NCBI GenBank assembly: GCA_002336895.1
Contig: DDFC01000042.1
Location: 124,001-188,000 of the forward strand
Origin: Verrucomicrobiaceae bacterium UBA1938
GTDB taxonomy: Bacteria > Verrucomicrobiota > Verrucomicrobiia > Verrucomicrobiales > Verrucomicrobiaceae
Direction of reading: 5' to 3'
Length of the DNA stretch: 64,000 nucleotides
Positions within the stretch are counted from its first letter, which is position 1. Each line of letters opens with the position of its first letter. The position numbers and the translations under genes are program-made. The notes under the pieces were generated by a model, which made no database searches, had not been told where the DNA came from, and saw nothing but the letters and a program-made list of their open reading frames with translations. Of the stretch, positions 15,536-23,134 are shown piece after piece.

Positions 15536-17065
15536 ATGCTTAATGGCCTTTTGAATGCTCCCAACCGAATGACTTTGAACAAGCTTCCCCAACCCGCTCA
15601 GACCTCTTTCTCCTCCCAGCAACCAATCCTCATGGCGCGCACCGATGAAAACTCGAATCACCTTTCTCACAATGGATCTTCGCATGCAGCCGGAACGGAG
15701 TTGTTCACGCCTGTGCCCAGCGTCTGGGACGAAGTCTGCGCGGTGCTGGTAAAGCGCCTGGGAGCCGACAATTTTCAGCGCTGCTTCAGCGGCACCTCCG
15801 CCCGCCTGACGGACGACGGCAGGTTTGTGATCACGGTGCCAAACCCGATCCATCAGCTCTGGATCGAGAGCAACCACAGCGGTGCTGTGGCAGATGCCGT
15901 GGCCGAGGTGACGGGGGAGCCAACGGTCATCGAATTCCACGTGGCCACCGAGGCTGTGCCGGTGAACTTTGCGCCCAAGCCGGAACTGAAGGCTGCGCGT
16001 GTGAACGCCGCCGATCAGGCACCGATCCGCTTTTTCAGCGAGGCCGGCCTGAACGCCAAGTTCAACTTTGACAGCTACGTCATCGGCCCGAACAGCAGCT
16101 ACTCCGTGGCCGTGGCCAAAGCGGTGGCTGAAAAGCCGGGCCGCATCTACAATCCGCTGTTTTTCCACGGTGCCACCGGTCTGGGCAAGACGCACCTGCT
16201 CCAGGCCATCGGCCAGGAGGTGCTGGCGCGCAAGCCGCGCGCCAATGTGCGCTACGTGACTTCCGAGCAGTTCACCAACGAGTTTGTGGACGCCATCAAG
16301 CGCCAGACCTTCAGCCAGTTCCGCCAGAAGTACCGCAAGGTGGACGTGCTGCTGATCGACGATGTGCAGTTTTTTGAGGGCAAGGACAGCACGCAGGAGG
16401 AGTTTTTCCACACCTTCAACGAGCTCTTCAACAACGCGAAGCAGATCGTGCTGGCCAGCGACCGCCCGCCGAGTGAGATCAAGAATCTGGAAAGCCGCCT
16501 CGTCTCCCGCTTCGAATGGGGGCTGGCCACGCAGATCCAGGTGCCGGACTTTGAAACCCGCATCGCCATCCTGCGCCGCAAGCAGAGCGACTTCAATGTC
16601 TCCCTTGATCCTTGGATCCTCGACTACATGGCGCAGCGCATCCGGGTCAACGTGCGCAAGCTGGAAGGCGCGCTGATGCGTGTGGCCGCCCATGTGTCCC
16701 TGGAAGGTGCGGTGACCACGGAATCCGCCCTGGCCACCATGCTGCATGACGTGATCGACGAAGATCCGTCCAAGACGGTGACGGTGGACCGCATCCAGCG
16801 CGTGATCGCCACGCACTACGACCTGCGCGTGAGCGACCTCACCGGACCGCGTCGTCCCAAGAACATCGCTGAAGCACGACAGGTGGCCATGTACCTGACC
16901 CGCACGCTGACAAAGCTGCCGCTGGTGCAGATTGGCGATGAATTCGGCGGCCGCGACCACGGCACCGTCATCCACGCCTGCAAGGTGGTGAACAACCTCA
17001 TCAGCAGCTCCAACGACTTCAAACGCACGCTCGACACGCTGGCGGGGAAGGTCCAGGAGAGCTGA
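15536..17065 (+). CDS. dnaA: Chromosomal replication initiator protein DnaA
   Basis: The 509-aa product binds DnaA boxes and opens the origin. Domain I (about 62-130, VWDEVCAVLVKRLGADNFQR onward) is followed by a linker, then the AAA+ domain: FNFDSYVIGPNSSYSVAVAK, Walker A GATGLGKTH (212-220), Walker B LLIDDVQFF (272-280) and the box VII arginine region ESRLVSRFEWGL. Domain IV ends with the DNA-binding signature GRDHGTVIHACKVV (about 472-485). The first 55 residues before domain I are longer than usual and low in complexity; internal ATGs at 15569 and 15632 are possible starts. No clear ribosome binding site was found. dnaN does not follow, unlike the common dnaA-dnaN arrangement. Confidence 0.97.
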   Translation: MLNGLLNAPNRMTLNKLPQPAQTSFSSQQPILMARTDENSNHLSHNGSSHAAGTELFTPVPSVWDEVCAVLVKRLGADNFQRCFSGTSARLTDDGRFVITVPNPIHQLWIESNHSGAVADAVAEVTGEPTVIEFHVATEAVPVNFAPKPELKAARVNAADQAPIRFFSEAGLNAKFNFDSYVIGPNSSYSVAVAKAVAEKPGRIYNPLFFHGATGLGKTHLLQAIGQEVLARKPRANVRYVTSEQFTNEFVDAIKRQTFSQFRQKYRKVDVLLIDDVQFFEGKDSTQEEFFHTFNELFNNAKQIVLASDRPPSEIKNLESRLVSRFEWGLATQIQVPDFETRIAILRRKQSDFNVSLDPWILDYMAQRIRVNVRKLEGALMRVAAHVSLEGAVTTESALATMLHDVIDEDPSKTVTVDRIQRVIATHYDLRVSDLTGPRRPKNIAEARQVAMYLTRTLTKLPLVQIGDEFGGRDHGTVIHACKVVNNLISSSNDFKRTLDTLAGKVQES

Positions 17066-17077
17066 GGCTGTGTTTCG

Positions 17078-17129
17078 CCACGCATGGAGCGTGGTGCACA
17101 AGGGAGCGGCCTGGACTTATCCGGGCCGC
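17078..17129 (+). terminator. Two consecutive hairpins after dnaA
   Basis: CCACGC (17078-17083), a 5-nt loop and GCGTGG (17089-17094) form one hairpin; GCGGCC (17106-17111) and GGCCGC (17124-17129) form a second. They lie in the 71-nt gap between the convergent dnaA stop and the AbrB-like stop. There is no T-run, so a terminator function is probable but not certain. Confidence 0.45.
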
Positions 17130-17136
17130 CGGGGGT

Positions 17137-17358
17137 TTAGGGGGTGTAATCTTTGAAATCCTCAAGCGGCTCATCGAAGCCCTCTGACATCGAGATACTA
17201 TCTCTGAGGCAGCCAAATCCCTGCAGCTTTGGACGCAGGATCATCGCGCCTGACGGCTTCATGATCACACGAAACTCCATGCCGTCCCTGAATCGTCCTT
17301 GGGCAAGAACGTCTTCGGAAAGCGAGAGCTTGAGATCGGCTTCCACAATTGCAGTCAT
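17137..17358 (-). CDS. Small AbrB/MazE-like protein, no adjacent toxin
   Basis: The 73-aa product (from ATG 17358) reads MTAIVEADLKLSLSEDVLA and then GRFRDGMEFRVIMKPSGAM. That is a swapped-hairpin AbrB/MazE layout: a short strand, an S-E-D helix cap, then the DGMEFRVI strand. The C-terminal part (SISMSEGFDEPLEDFKDY) is acidic, like the toxin-binding tail of antitoxins such as VapB or Phd-type proteins. An alternative in-frame ATG at 17388 would add 10 residues. No PIN, MazF or RelE toxin gene lies next to it: dnaA converges on one side and a hairpin-rich spacer lies on the other. It is therefore an orphan regulator or a relic of a toxin-antitoxin pair. Confidence 0.6.
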   Translation of the reverse strand: MTAIVEADLKLSLSEDVLAQGRFRDGMEFRVIMKPSGAMILRPKLQGFGCLRDSISMSEGFDEPLEDFKDYTP

Positions 17359-17665
17359 GGTGGAGAGTTTAACAGCTGGCGGTGTCATGACAACTGTGCG
17401 GATGAGGGCTGTCAGTTCTGCTCTTGCAGCGCTCGCAGGTGATGCCACGCGCAGCTGAAAACGGGTCTCATGGGATGACGCCAACATTCCATGCGGCAAG
17501 CCAGCGCTCTGGCGGAGTGGGATCGTCCCGATCCCTCACGCTCCTTTATCGCCCAGCGCCCTCGCATATCCGCGAACCCGTTGCAGGTGGGGGGATCAAG
17601 ATGATCCCCCTCCGTCGGCTCGCGCCTCCACCTTCAGACCCGTTTTCATCGCATCGTGGTATGAG
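17359..17665. other. Non-coding spacer with two perfect hairpins
   Basis: No supported gene was seen in this 307-nt stretch. It holds GGGATCG/CGATCCC (17519-17525 and 17529-17535, 3-nt loop) and GGGGGATCA/TGATCCCCC (17590-17598 and 17602-17610, 3-nt loop). The second lies 56 nt past the stop of the membrane-protein gene on the minus strand and may end its transcript. The first lies upstream of the AbrB-like gene and could be part of its control region. Confidence 0.6.
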
Positions 17666-18178
17666 TCAGTCGGGCGATGAGGCTTGTTCAGCGTCAGCGC
17701 AAAGAAAAGAGAGGCAATGGATGATTTTTGGCTCAGCCTCATCAAGCCCCGTCAAAACCCATCCCAGCCAGAGCAGTGCCAGACCTCCTGCTGGAATGAG
17801 CACCGTCCGAATGGCAATCACTGAGATGAGAGCCGTTATTCCAAACCATAATCCAAGCATCAATCGGTTGAAGAGATTGACGGAAATACCTCCCCTTAAC
17901 CGGCTGCCGGTGGGGGTGGCCTCAATAATGCCGCGGAACGCCAGAGTGGATTTTCGCCGCATCAAATCAGGCGGCAGTTCGACATGAACGCGATCTCCCC
18001 AGAGACGCACCCGGGCATGATGTAGCAGGTGATCCCTGGAACTTAGAATGCTGGCTTTTAGAGCTTCGGGAGAACAAGCGTGCTCAAACGCCAACGTCTC
18101 CCCTCCAAGAAAGAAAAGAAAGAAGCGCCTCAGACGCGCACCGATGGCATGAGCTACTGATCTGAGCCTGGAATCCAT
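17666..18178 (-). CDS. Membrane protein of unknown function
   Basis: The 170-aa product has an N-terminal soluble part with a predicted beta unit (HLLHHARVRLWGDRVHVELP, then KSTLAFRGIIEATPTGSRLRG). Two membrane spans follow: LMLGLWFGITALISVIAIRT and LIPAGGLALLWLGWVLTGL. The soluble part recalls PH-like or SRPBCC-type membrane-associated modules that precede two spans in small bacterial proteins, but no family was assigned. The end is polar and cysteine-containing (CLSFLCADAEQ). It is flanked by repeat-rich spacers on both sides. Confidence 0.6.
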   Translation of the reverse strand: MDSRLRSVAHAIGARLRRFFLFFLGGETLAFEHACSPEALKASILSSRDHLLHHARVRLWGDRVHVELPPDLMRRKSTLAFRGIIEATPTGSRLRGGISVNLFNRLMLGLWFGITALISVIAIRTVLIPAGGLALLWLGWVLTGLDEAEPKIIHCLSFLCADAEQASSPD

Positions 18179-18283
18179 GCTGGCTTTTCTACTCCAAATG
18201 CTGGTGCTACGAAATCGGAATCATGCTATGAACGGCCGGGAAGCAAGCTCAACGCCCGCATGGTCGCTGGTGCTTTCAGCCGC

Positions 18284-18448
18284 GCGACAGCGTCTTGGAG
18301 TGCGGTGACAGAGATGCACGGCGCAAGCCTGCATCGACGGCACCGCTCTCGCGGGGGGGGCGGGTGTTCTTAGGCCTCAGCATGCCGTCAGGCCTGCGAA
18401 AGCGGCGTCGCGCCGAGGCTTGCCGCACGCACTCCAAGACGCTGGCGC
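18284..18448. repeat. About 165-bp imperfect palindromic intergenic element
   Basis: The outer arms GCGACAGCGTCTTGGAGTGC (18284-18303) and GCACTCCAAGACGCTGGCGC (18429-18448) are reverse complements with one mismatch. The interior continues the palindrome: GGCAAGCCT-like, CGACG and CCGCT-TCGC blocks recur in reverse near 18395-18425, and AGGCCTCAGC and GTCAGGCCT pair at the centre. The element contains no gene. A similar arm opening (CGCGACAGCGTCCCGGAGTG) begins another element at 52445. It lies between two minus-strand genes. Confidence 0.75.
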
Positions 18449-18466
18449 GCAGAAGACCATGCCATC

Positions 18467-21400
18467 TCACTTCCCCACGCTCAGCGTCCCCCACATCAGC
18501 ACGGCGTGGCCGGGGAAGGTGCAGACGAATTCGTACTCGCCGGGCTGGGAGGGGGCTTTGAGCTTGAGGGTTTCCTTCTGGCCGGGCTCCAGGAGCTTGG
18601 TGGCGGCGAGGATCTCTTTCTCAAAGGCGGCGGGCATGAAGGCACGGCCCTGTTTGTCGAGCTTGTCAGGCGTCATGGTCATGGCGGCGGTGCCGATCTC
18701 CATGTGCTTGCCAGGCGGGACGATGGCGAAGTTGTGCGGCATGACGTCGTCGTTTTCAAAGATGACTTCAAACTGCTTGCCTGCGGTGACCTCGATGCGG
18801 GTGGTGTCAAAGCGGAGTTGCTCAGTGACGGTGTGCACCACGAAGACATCCACGCTGATGGTCTTGAGCTCGGCGAGGATGCTCTTGGCGGCATCTCCCT
18901 GCAGGGCAGCCATTTCCTTGGCGGCGGCGATGATCTCCACATACTCGGGCTTGCTGCGGTCGGCGGGCTTCACGGTTTTGCCGTAGGACAGCACGGCATC
19001 CGTGATGGGCTTGGCTTTCGCCGCGTCCCAGTTGGCTTTGGGGAATTTCAGCAGAGCCTTGGCGGCGGCGTTGCGATCTTTTCCGTCGATGAGGTATTGC
19101 GCCACGATCTGGAAGTTGGCGGCGGCGTTGTTCGGACCCATTAGGGGCAGGGCGGAGAGCACGGCGCGCTGGCTGGCGGCGTCTCCGAGCATGGCGGTGA
19201 GGTGCGGCTGGAACTTGGCGCGCAGCGCGGCCTCATTGGCCGGGATGAGGGCGATGGATTCGATGATGGTGTTGCGCTCTGCGGCGTCGGTCACGCTCTT
19301 CCACAGGTTGTCGGGCGTCTTGTCTCCCACGATGTAGGCGGCATAGCAGGCGCGCTTCACGGGAGCTTGTTTGGCGTCTTTGGCCAGTGTCTTGATGAGC
19401 GTGCCGTGGCGGGCCAGCATGCCGGGATTCTGCGCCAGCAGCAGCTTGCCGAGATCGTCTGCGGTGGAGTTGAGTTTGCCTTCGGCGGCTTCGATGCGCT
19501 TGAGCATGTTTACCAGCACCACAGGGGTGTCATCGCCGGAGTTTTTGGCCAGCTCTGTCAGCGCGGCAGCGCGCACGTCGGCGCCGAGTTTTGGGCGCGT
19601 GAGTTTTTCGATGAGCACCGGCTCCAGATCGGGCAGGCCTTTGAGATCGGCGTCGGTGGTCTTGGAGATGAACTCCGCCAGCGCGGCGGGGTCCTTGGGC
19701 AGCACCTTGGTCTTGAGCACGGACTGCAGGCCCTTGCGGCATTCGCCGAAGACGTGGTCGATGTAGTAGTCGGTGGGCTGCTTGAGCACGGCGTAGGAGA
19801 TCTCCAGCGCCTTCTCGGCATCCGGGGTGGGCTGGTAGAAGCTGAGGGCGCGCACGGCGTGCATGCGCACAGGCATGGCGGGATCGTTCACAGCGACCTT
19901 GAGCAGATCCAGTGCGCCGGGCACGCGGTCCTTCCAGTAGCAGAGCACACGTGTCGCAGCGGCGCGGGCGCGCGGCTCGGGGGAGGACAGTACTTCTTTG
20001 AGCAGATCCACATCCACCACATCCACCCACTGATGTGCCCACAGGGCCTCGAGGCGGTGGTGCTCGTACTCCTTGTCACTCTTGTCCAGCTTGGCGGCCC
20101 AGGCTTTGGCGGCGGCAGCCACCTTGGCGGGATCATGCTTGGCCAGCTCGATCTTGCTGCGCATGCGCACGTTGTCTTCCCAAGCCTTCAGGTTTTCGAG
20201 GAGGGCTTCGATGCTCTCGCCATAGATCTTGGCGGGCTTGAGCAGCGGGCGGCCCTCATAGGTCAGCTTGTAAATGCGGCCGTGCAGGTGGTCGCGGTTG
20301 GGGTCGCGCAGGTGGTGCTGCATGTGGCCGATGATGGCATTGGACCAGTCGCAGAAATACAGCGCGCCATCCGGGCCCACGCTGACGGCGGCAGGGCGGA
20401 AGGTGGGATAGACGGCGGGATCGACTTTGACGAGTTCGTTCTGCGTTTCGCCCTTCAGTGCAGAGCCGTCCGGCAGGAGCGGCACGCGCCAGATGCCCTG
20501 GTAGCTGATGACGTTGCAGTTGAGGAAGTTGTTCTGCCAGTCGTCCGGGAAGTGGCGGCTGGAGATGATGCCATTGCCAGCGCCGGGGCGGGCGGGGCGC
20601 TTCCAGAACTCCTGCAGTTTGGCGCTGCCGCCGCCTTCGCGGGGCAGGTAGCAGGAAGAGGCCTCGGCAAAGGTGTTCACGTTGCCGGTGGCGTCGGTGA
20701 AGAAGGCATTGCCCCAGCGGTCCCAGACCTTGCCGTGGGGGTTCACGGTGGCGTCTGTGGTGAAGCGCTCCAAGCTGCGGCGGTTCAGGTCAAAGCGGTA
20801 GATGCAGCCGTTGGTGTTGCGCACCGGGCCGTAGAGGGTCTCCACCTGCGTGCGGTGGAAGACGCCGTCGCTGGGATACAGCGCGCCGCCGCAGTCATAG
20901 TTCAGCGCATTGGTTTCATGGTGGGAGTCAGCGGCGCAGAGCCCCATGAGGAGGATGGTGCGCTTGTCGCTTTTGCCATCGCCATCGGTGTCTTCGAGGT
21001 ACACGAGATTGGGCGACTGCATGACGATGACGCCGTCCTTGTAGAAATTGAATCCCGTGGGGCAGTTCAGGTTGTCGGCAAATTCCGTCATCTTGTCCGC
21101 TGCGCCGTCGCCATCCACGTCTTCAAAGACGAGCAGGCTGTCGCCCTTGGTGCTGGTGGGGGTGCGCTCGGGGTAGTTGCGCCAGGCGCTGATCCACAGG
21201 CGGCCGCGTGTGTCCCAGGCCATCTGCACGGGCTTGGCCAGTTCGGGGAAGCGCTTTTCATCGGCAAAGAGGGTGATCTTCAGCCCGGCCTCAGGCTGGA
21301 TGTTTTTCATGGCTTCTTTGGCATCCGGGAAGGCCACGAGGCCGTCGGCGGTGAAGGTCATGCCGGTCATGGGCACCTTGTTGAATTCCTTGCCCTCCTT

Positions 21401-22405
21401 GGGGTTGGGCATGTTGGTGGGCACCTGCTCCACGGGCGGGAGGTTGTCGTCCTTCACCACCAGATCGCCGCCTTTGGCGATGGCATGCACGCGCTGGTCG
21501 CGGTTGGCGGTCTTTACATCGCGCTGGGCCATTTCCTCCATCATCACCTGATAGTTGGAGATGTAGGGCTTTTCGGGGTTGCGCTCGTTCTGCTTGAAGC
21601 CGCCCACGCCTGCCGCGTAGGCCAGTCCGGAGCGGCCGCCATAGACGTTGTAGCCGTCCACCGTGCGGTAGCGCTGGTGCCACTCCCAGTTTTTGTCGTT
21701 GATGGCCTGGCGCAGTTTTTCATTCACCTGCGGGGCGTCCTTGCCGGTGAGGGATTTGAAGGCGGAGGCCGCAATGGCTTTTTCGCCGCTGTCAGTGATG
21801 TAGAGACCGTCCAGCGTGGAGCCCTCAGGCAGGCCCTTGGCACTGGGCTGGAAGAGGTCCACAAACGTCACGCCCTTGGCGGCGGCCACTTCATTCATCG
21901 CGGCGGCGTAGTTCTGGATGTTGGTGTTCTTTTCCTCCACGGGCGGGAGGCTGGGATTGGCCAGCTTTTGCAGGGCGATGGGGGAGAAGAGCACGATTCG
22001 CGGCGCGCCTTTGCCGCTGTAGTTTTGCGCCTTGGCGTCGTCGATGAACTTGGCGAGGTTCTTCTTAAACTCCTCGATGCCCTCGTAGCCTTTGAAGGAC
22101 TCATTGTAGCCGTAAAAGGCGAAGATGACGTCCGCCTTCACCTTGGCCAGCCATTCGTCACGGGTGCCGAAGTTGTCGATCCGGTGCCAGGTTTGCACCT
22201 CGTCGCCGGAGAAGGCCAGATTGCGGAAAGTGAGGTCCTTGTCGGCATTGGCCTGCGTCAGCATGGTCTCCAGCCAGCCGGAGTACTGGGAGCGGTCCGG
22301 CAGCGCATTGCCGAGGATGGCGATGCTGTCGCCCTGTTTGAGCTCGATCTCGGCGCGGAGCGGCTGGCCGAGGGCCAGGAGGAGGAAGGGGAGCAGTTTC
22401 TTCAT
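18467..22405 (-). CDS. Secreted 1312-aa SGNH / PVC dehydrogenase / HEAT / cupredoxin protein
   Basis: A signal peptide (MKKLLPFLLLALGQPLRAEI) leads into a SGNH/GDSL-hydrolase-like domain (about 20-225; GDSIAILGNALPDR, then AFYGYNESFKG). A PVC-type membrane-bound dehydrogenase beta-propeller follows (about 350-730; LVAFPDAKEAMKNIQPEAGL, GRLWISAWRNYPERTPT, VSVGPDGALYFCDWSNAIIG). HEAT-like repeats (about 760-1170) come next. The C-terminal cupredoxin (about 1195-1312) has type I copper ligands in PHNFAIV and in EFVCTFPGHAVLMWG (His, Cys, His, Met). No CxxCH haem site is present, although many relatives carry one. In the SGNH part, block V reads DGLYITD where active enzymes have a His, so hydrolase activity is doubtful. 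Likely a periplasmic sugar or alcohol oxidation protein passing electrons to its own copper centre (inference). Confidence 0.9.
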   Translation of the reverse strand: MKKLLPFLLLALGQPLRAEIELKQGDSIAILGNALPDRSQYSGWLETMLTQANADKDLTFRNLAFSGDEVQTWHRIDNFGTRDEWLAKVKADVIFAFYGYNESFKGYEGIEEFKKNLAKFIDDAKAQNYSGKGAPRIVLFSPIALQKLANPSLPPVEEKNTNIQNYAAAMNEVAAAKGVTFVDLFQPSAKGLPEGSTLDGLYITDSGEKAIAASAFKSLTGKDAPQVNEKLRQAINDKNWEWHQRYRTVDGYNVYGGRSGLAYAAGVGGFKQNERNPEKPYISNYQVMMEEMAQRDVKTANRDQRVHAIAKGGDLVVKDDNLPPVEQVPTNMPNPKEGKEFNKVPMTGMTFTADGLVAFPDAKEAMKNIQPEAGLKITLFADEKRFPELAKPVQMAWDTRGRLWISAWRNYPERTPTSTKGDSLLVFEDVDGDGAADKMTEFADNLNCPTGFNFYKDGVIVMQSPNLVYLEDTDGDGKSDKRTILLMGLCAADSHHETNALNYDCGGALYPSDGVFHRTQVETLYGPVRNTNGCIYRFDLNRRSLERFTTDATVNPHGKVWDRWGNAFFTDATGNVNTFAEASSCYLPREGGGSAKLQEFWKRPARPGAGNGIISSRHFPDDWQNNFLNCNVISYQGIWRVPLLPDGSALKGETQNELVKVDPAVYPTFRPAAVSVGPDGALYFCDWSNAIIGHMQHHLRDPNRDHLHGRIYKLTYEGRPLLKPAKIYGESIEALLENLKAWEDNVRMRSKIELAKHDPAKVAAAAKAWAAKLDKSDKEYEHHRLEALWAHQWVDVVDVDLLKEVLSSPEPRARAAATRVLCYWKDRVPGALDLLKVAVNDPAMPVRMHAVRALSFYQPTPDAEKALEISYAVLKQPTDYYIDHVFGECRKGLQSVLKTKVLPKDPAALAEFISKTTDADLKGLPDLEPVLIEKLTRPKLGADVRAAALTELAKNSGDDTPVVLVNMLKRIEAAEGKLNSTADDLGKLLLAQNPGMLARHGTLIKTLAKDAKQAPVKRACYAAYIVGDKTPDNLWKSVTDAAERNTIIESIALIPANEAALRAKFQPHLTAMLGDAASQRAVLSALPLMGPNNAAANFQIVAQYLIDGKDRNAAAKALLKFPKANWDAAKAKPITDAVLSYGKTVKPADRSKPEYVEIIAAAKEMAALQGDAAKSILAELKTISVDVFVVHTVTEQLRFDTTRIEVTAGKQFEVIFENDDVMPHNFAIVPPGKHMEIGTAAMTMTPDKLDKQGRAFMPAAFEKEILAATKLLEPGQKETLKLKAPSQPGEYEFVCTFPGHAVLMWGTLSVGK

Positions 22406-22539
22406 GTGGGTTGGGGAACGGAAGGCTGTGAAATACGGTGTGGCAGGGGCAATGTTTGCCACGCGGAGCGCAAGTTTTGCCTACGCAGCATGCCATTAAA
22501 AAGGTTTACGGCACAAGCCCGCTGTGATAAAACCGCCGG

Positions 22540-22788
22540 ATGTCCGTGATATTCCGCCTGATCTTTGCCGCCGCCGCCTGTTGTTTTCTGAGCAGCTGCG
22601 GGTTGATCGGCACAGCTTTGCGTCTGGCTCCCTACGCTCTCCTATTTGCTGATGATGAAGGCCGAGTACCGGCTGCAGGTAAAACGCTGGAGATGCGAGG
22701 TAGAGAAGTGCAGGGAAGGGGAAATCACGGGGCACCGCGCTTTTTTGGCACCGATGTCGCAGGCTCCCGCGTGGCCCTCAGCCGCTGA
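22540..22788 (+). CDS. Small lipoprotein (paralogue 1)
   Basis: The 82-aa product has a lipoprotein signal: MSVIFRLIFAAAACCFLSSC, with the lipobox FLSSC, followed by a short mature chain. Its middle (AAGKTLEMRGREVQGRGNHG) resembles the middle of the next gene (VNGKPASMQERARQVQSRGI), which suggests a small paralogous pair. No function is known. The stop is 53 nt before the start of the second lipoprotein. Confidence 0.55.
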   Translation: MSVIFRLIFAAAACCFLSSCGLIGTALRLAPYALLFADDEGRVPAAGKTLEMRGREVQGRGNHGAPRFFGTDVAGSRVALSR

Positions 22789-22841
22789 TCATCTTGTTGT
22801 TTACAGAAATGCTGCGGCATGATAAACACGACATTATATAC

Positions 22842-23117
22842 ATGAAATTCGTCCGCCTCAGTCTCTTTGCCTTGCTCTCTGTCAGCTTCACCAGCTGCAG
22901 CCAGACATGGGCTGCTTTCAAGAACACCTTTCCGGTCAAGTTCCTGGATGAGGCAGGTGCCACGATGATGCGCCAGTTTACCGAAAACAATCTGCCTGTG
23001 AACGGCAAGCCCGCCTCCATGCAGGAGCGTGCGCGCCAGGTGCAGAGCCGTGGCATCTATGCAGGTGGAGCGCCTGCGGTCATGGGTGCTGCTGGACAGC
23101 GCATGGCGGCTCGCTAA
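22842..23117 (+). CDS. Small lipoprotein (paralogue 2)
   Basis: The 91-aa product begins MKFVRLSLFALLSVSFTSCS, a lipoprotein signal with lipobox SFTSC, and continues with an amphipathic segment (WAAFKNTFPVKFLDEAGATM). Its tail contains MQERARQVQSRGIYAGGAP, similar to the preceding small lipoprotein. ATG 22842 is preferred to the upstream 22794 because the signal peptide starts there. It ends 17 nt before sufS on the same strand and may be cotranscribed with it, though no functional link to Fe-S assembly is known. Confidence 0.65.
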   Translation: MKFVRLSLFALLSVSFTSCSQTWAAFKNTFPVKFLDEAGATMMRQFTENNLPVNGKPASMQERARQVQSRGIYAGGAPAVMGAAGQRMAAR

Positions 23118-23134
23118 GTGTGCGGTCCGCATAC

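Noticed and set aside
17137..17358. Toxin-antitoxin system at the AbrB-like gene
   Set aside because: No PIN, MazF, RelE or HipA-like gene is adjacent on either side, so only an orphan regulator can be called.
18353..18360. Run of eight G as a second phase-variation site
   Set aside because: It lies in a non-coding repeat element and is not inside or before a gene start.
19202..22549. An 1115-codon open frame on the plus strand opposite the SGNH/dehydrogenase gene
   Set aside because: It mirrors codon bias of the real gene, has no recognisable domain and no start signal.
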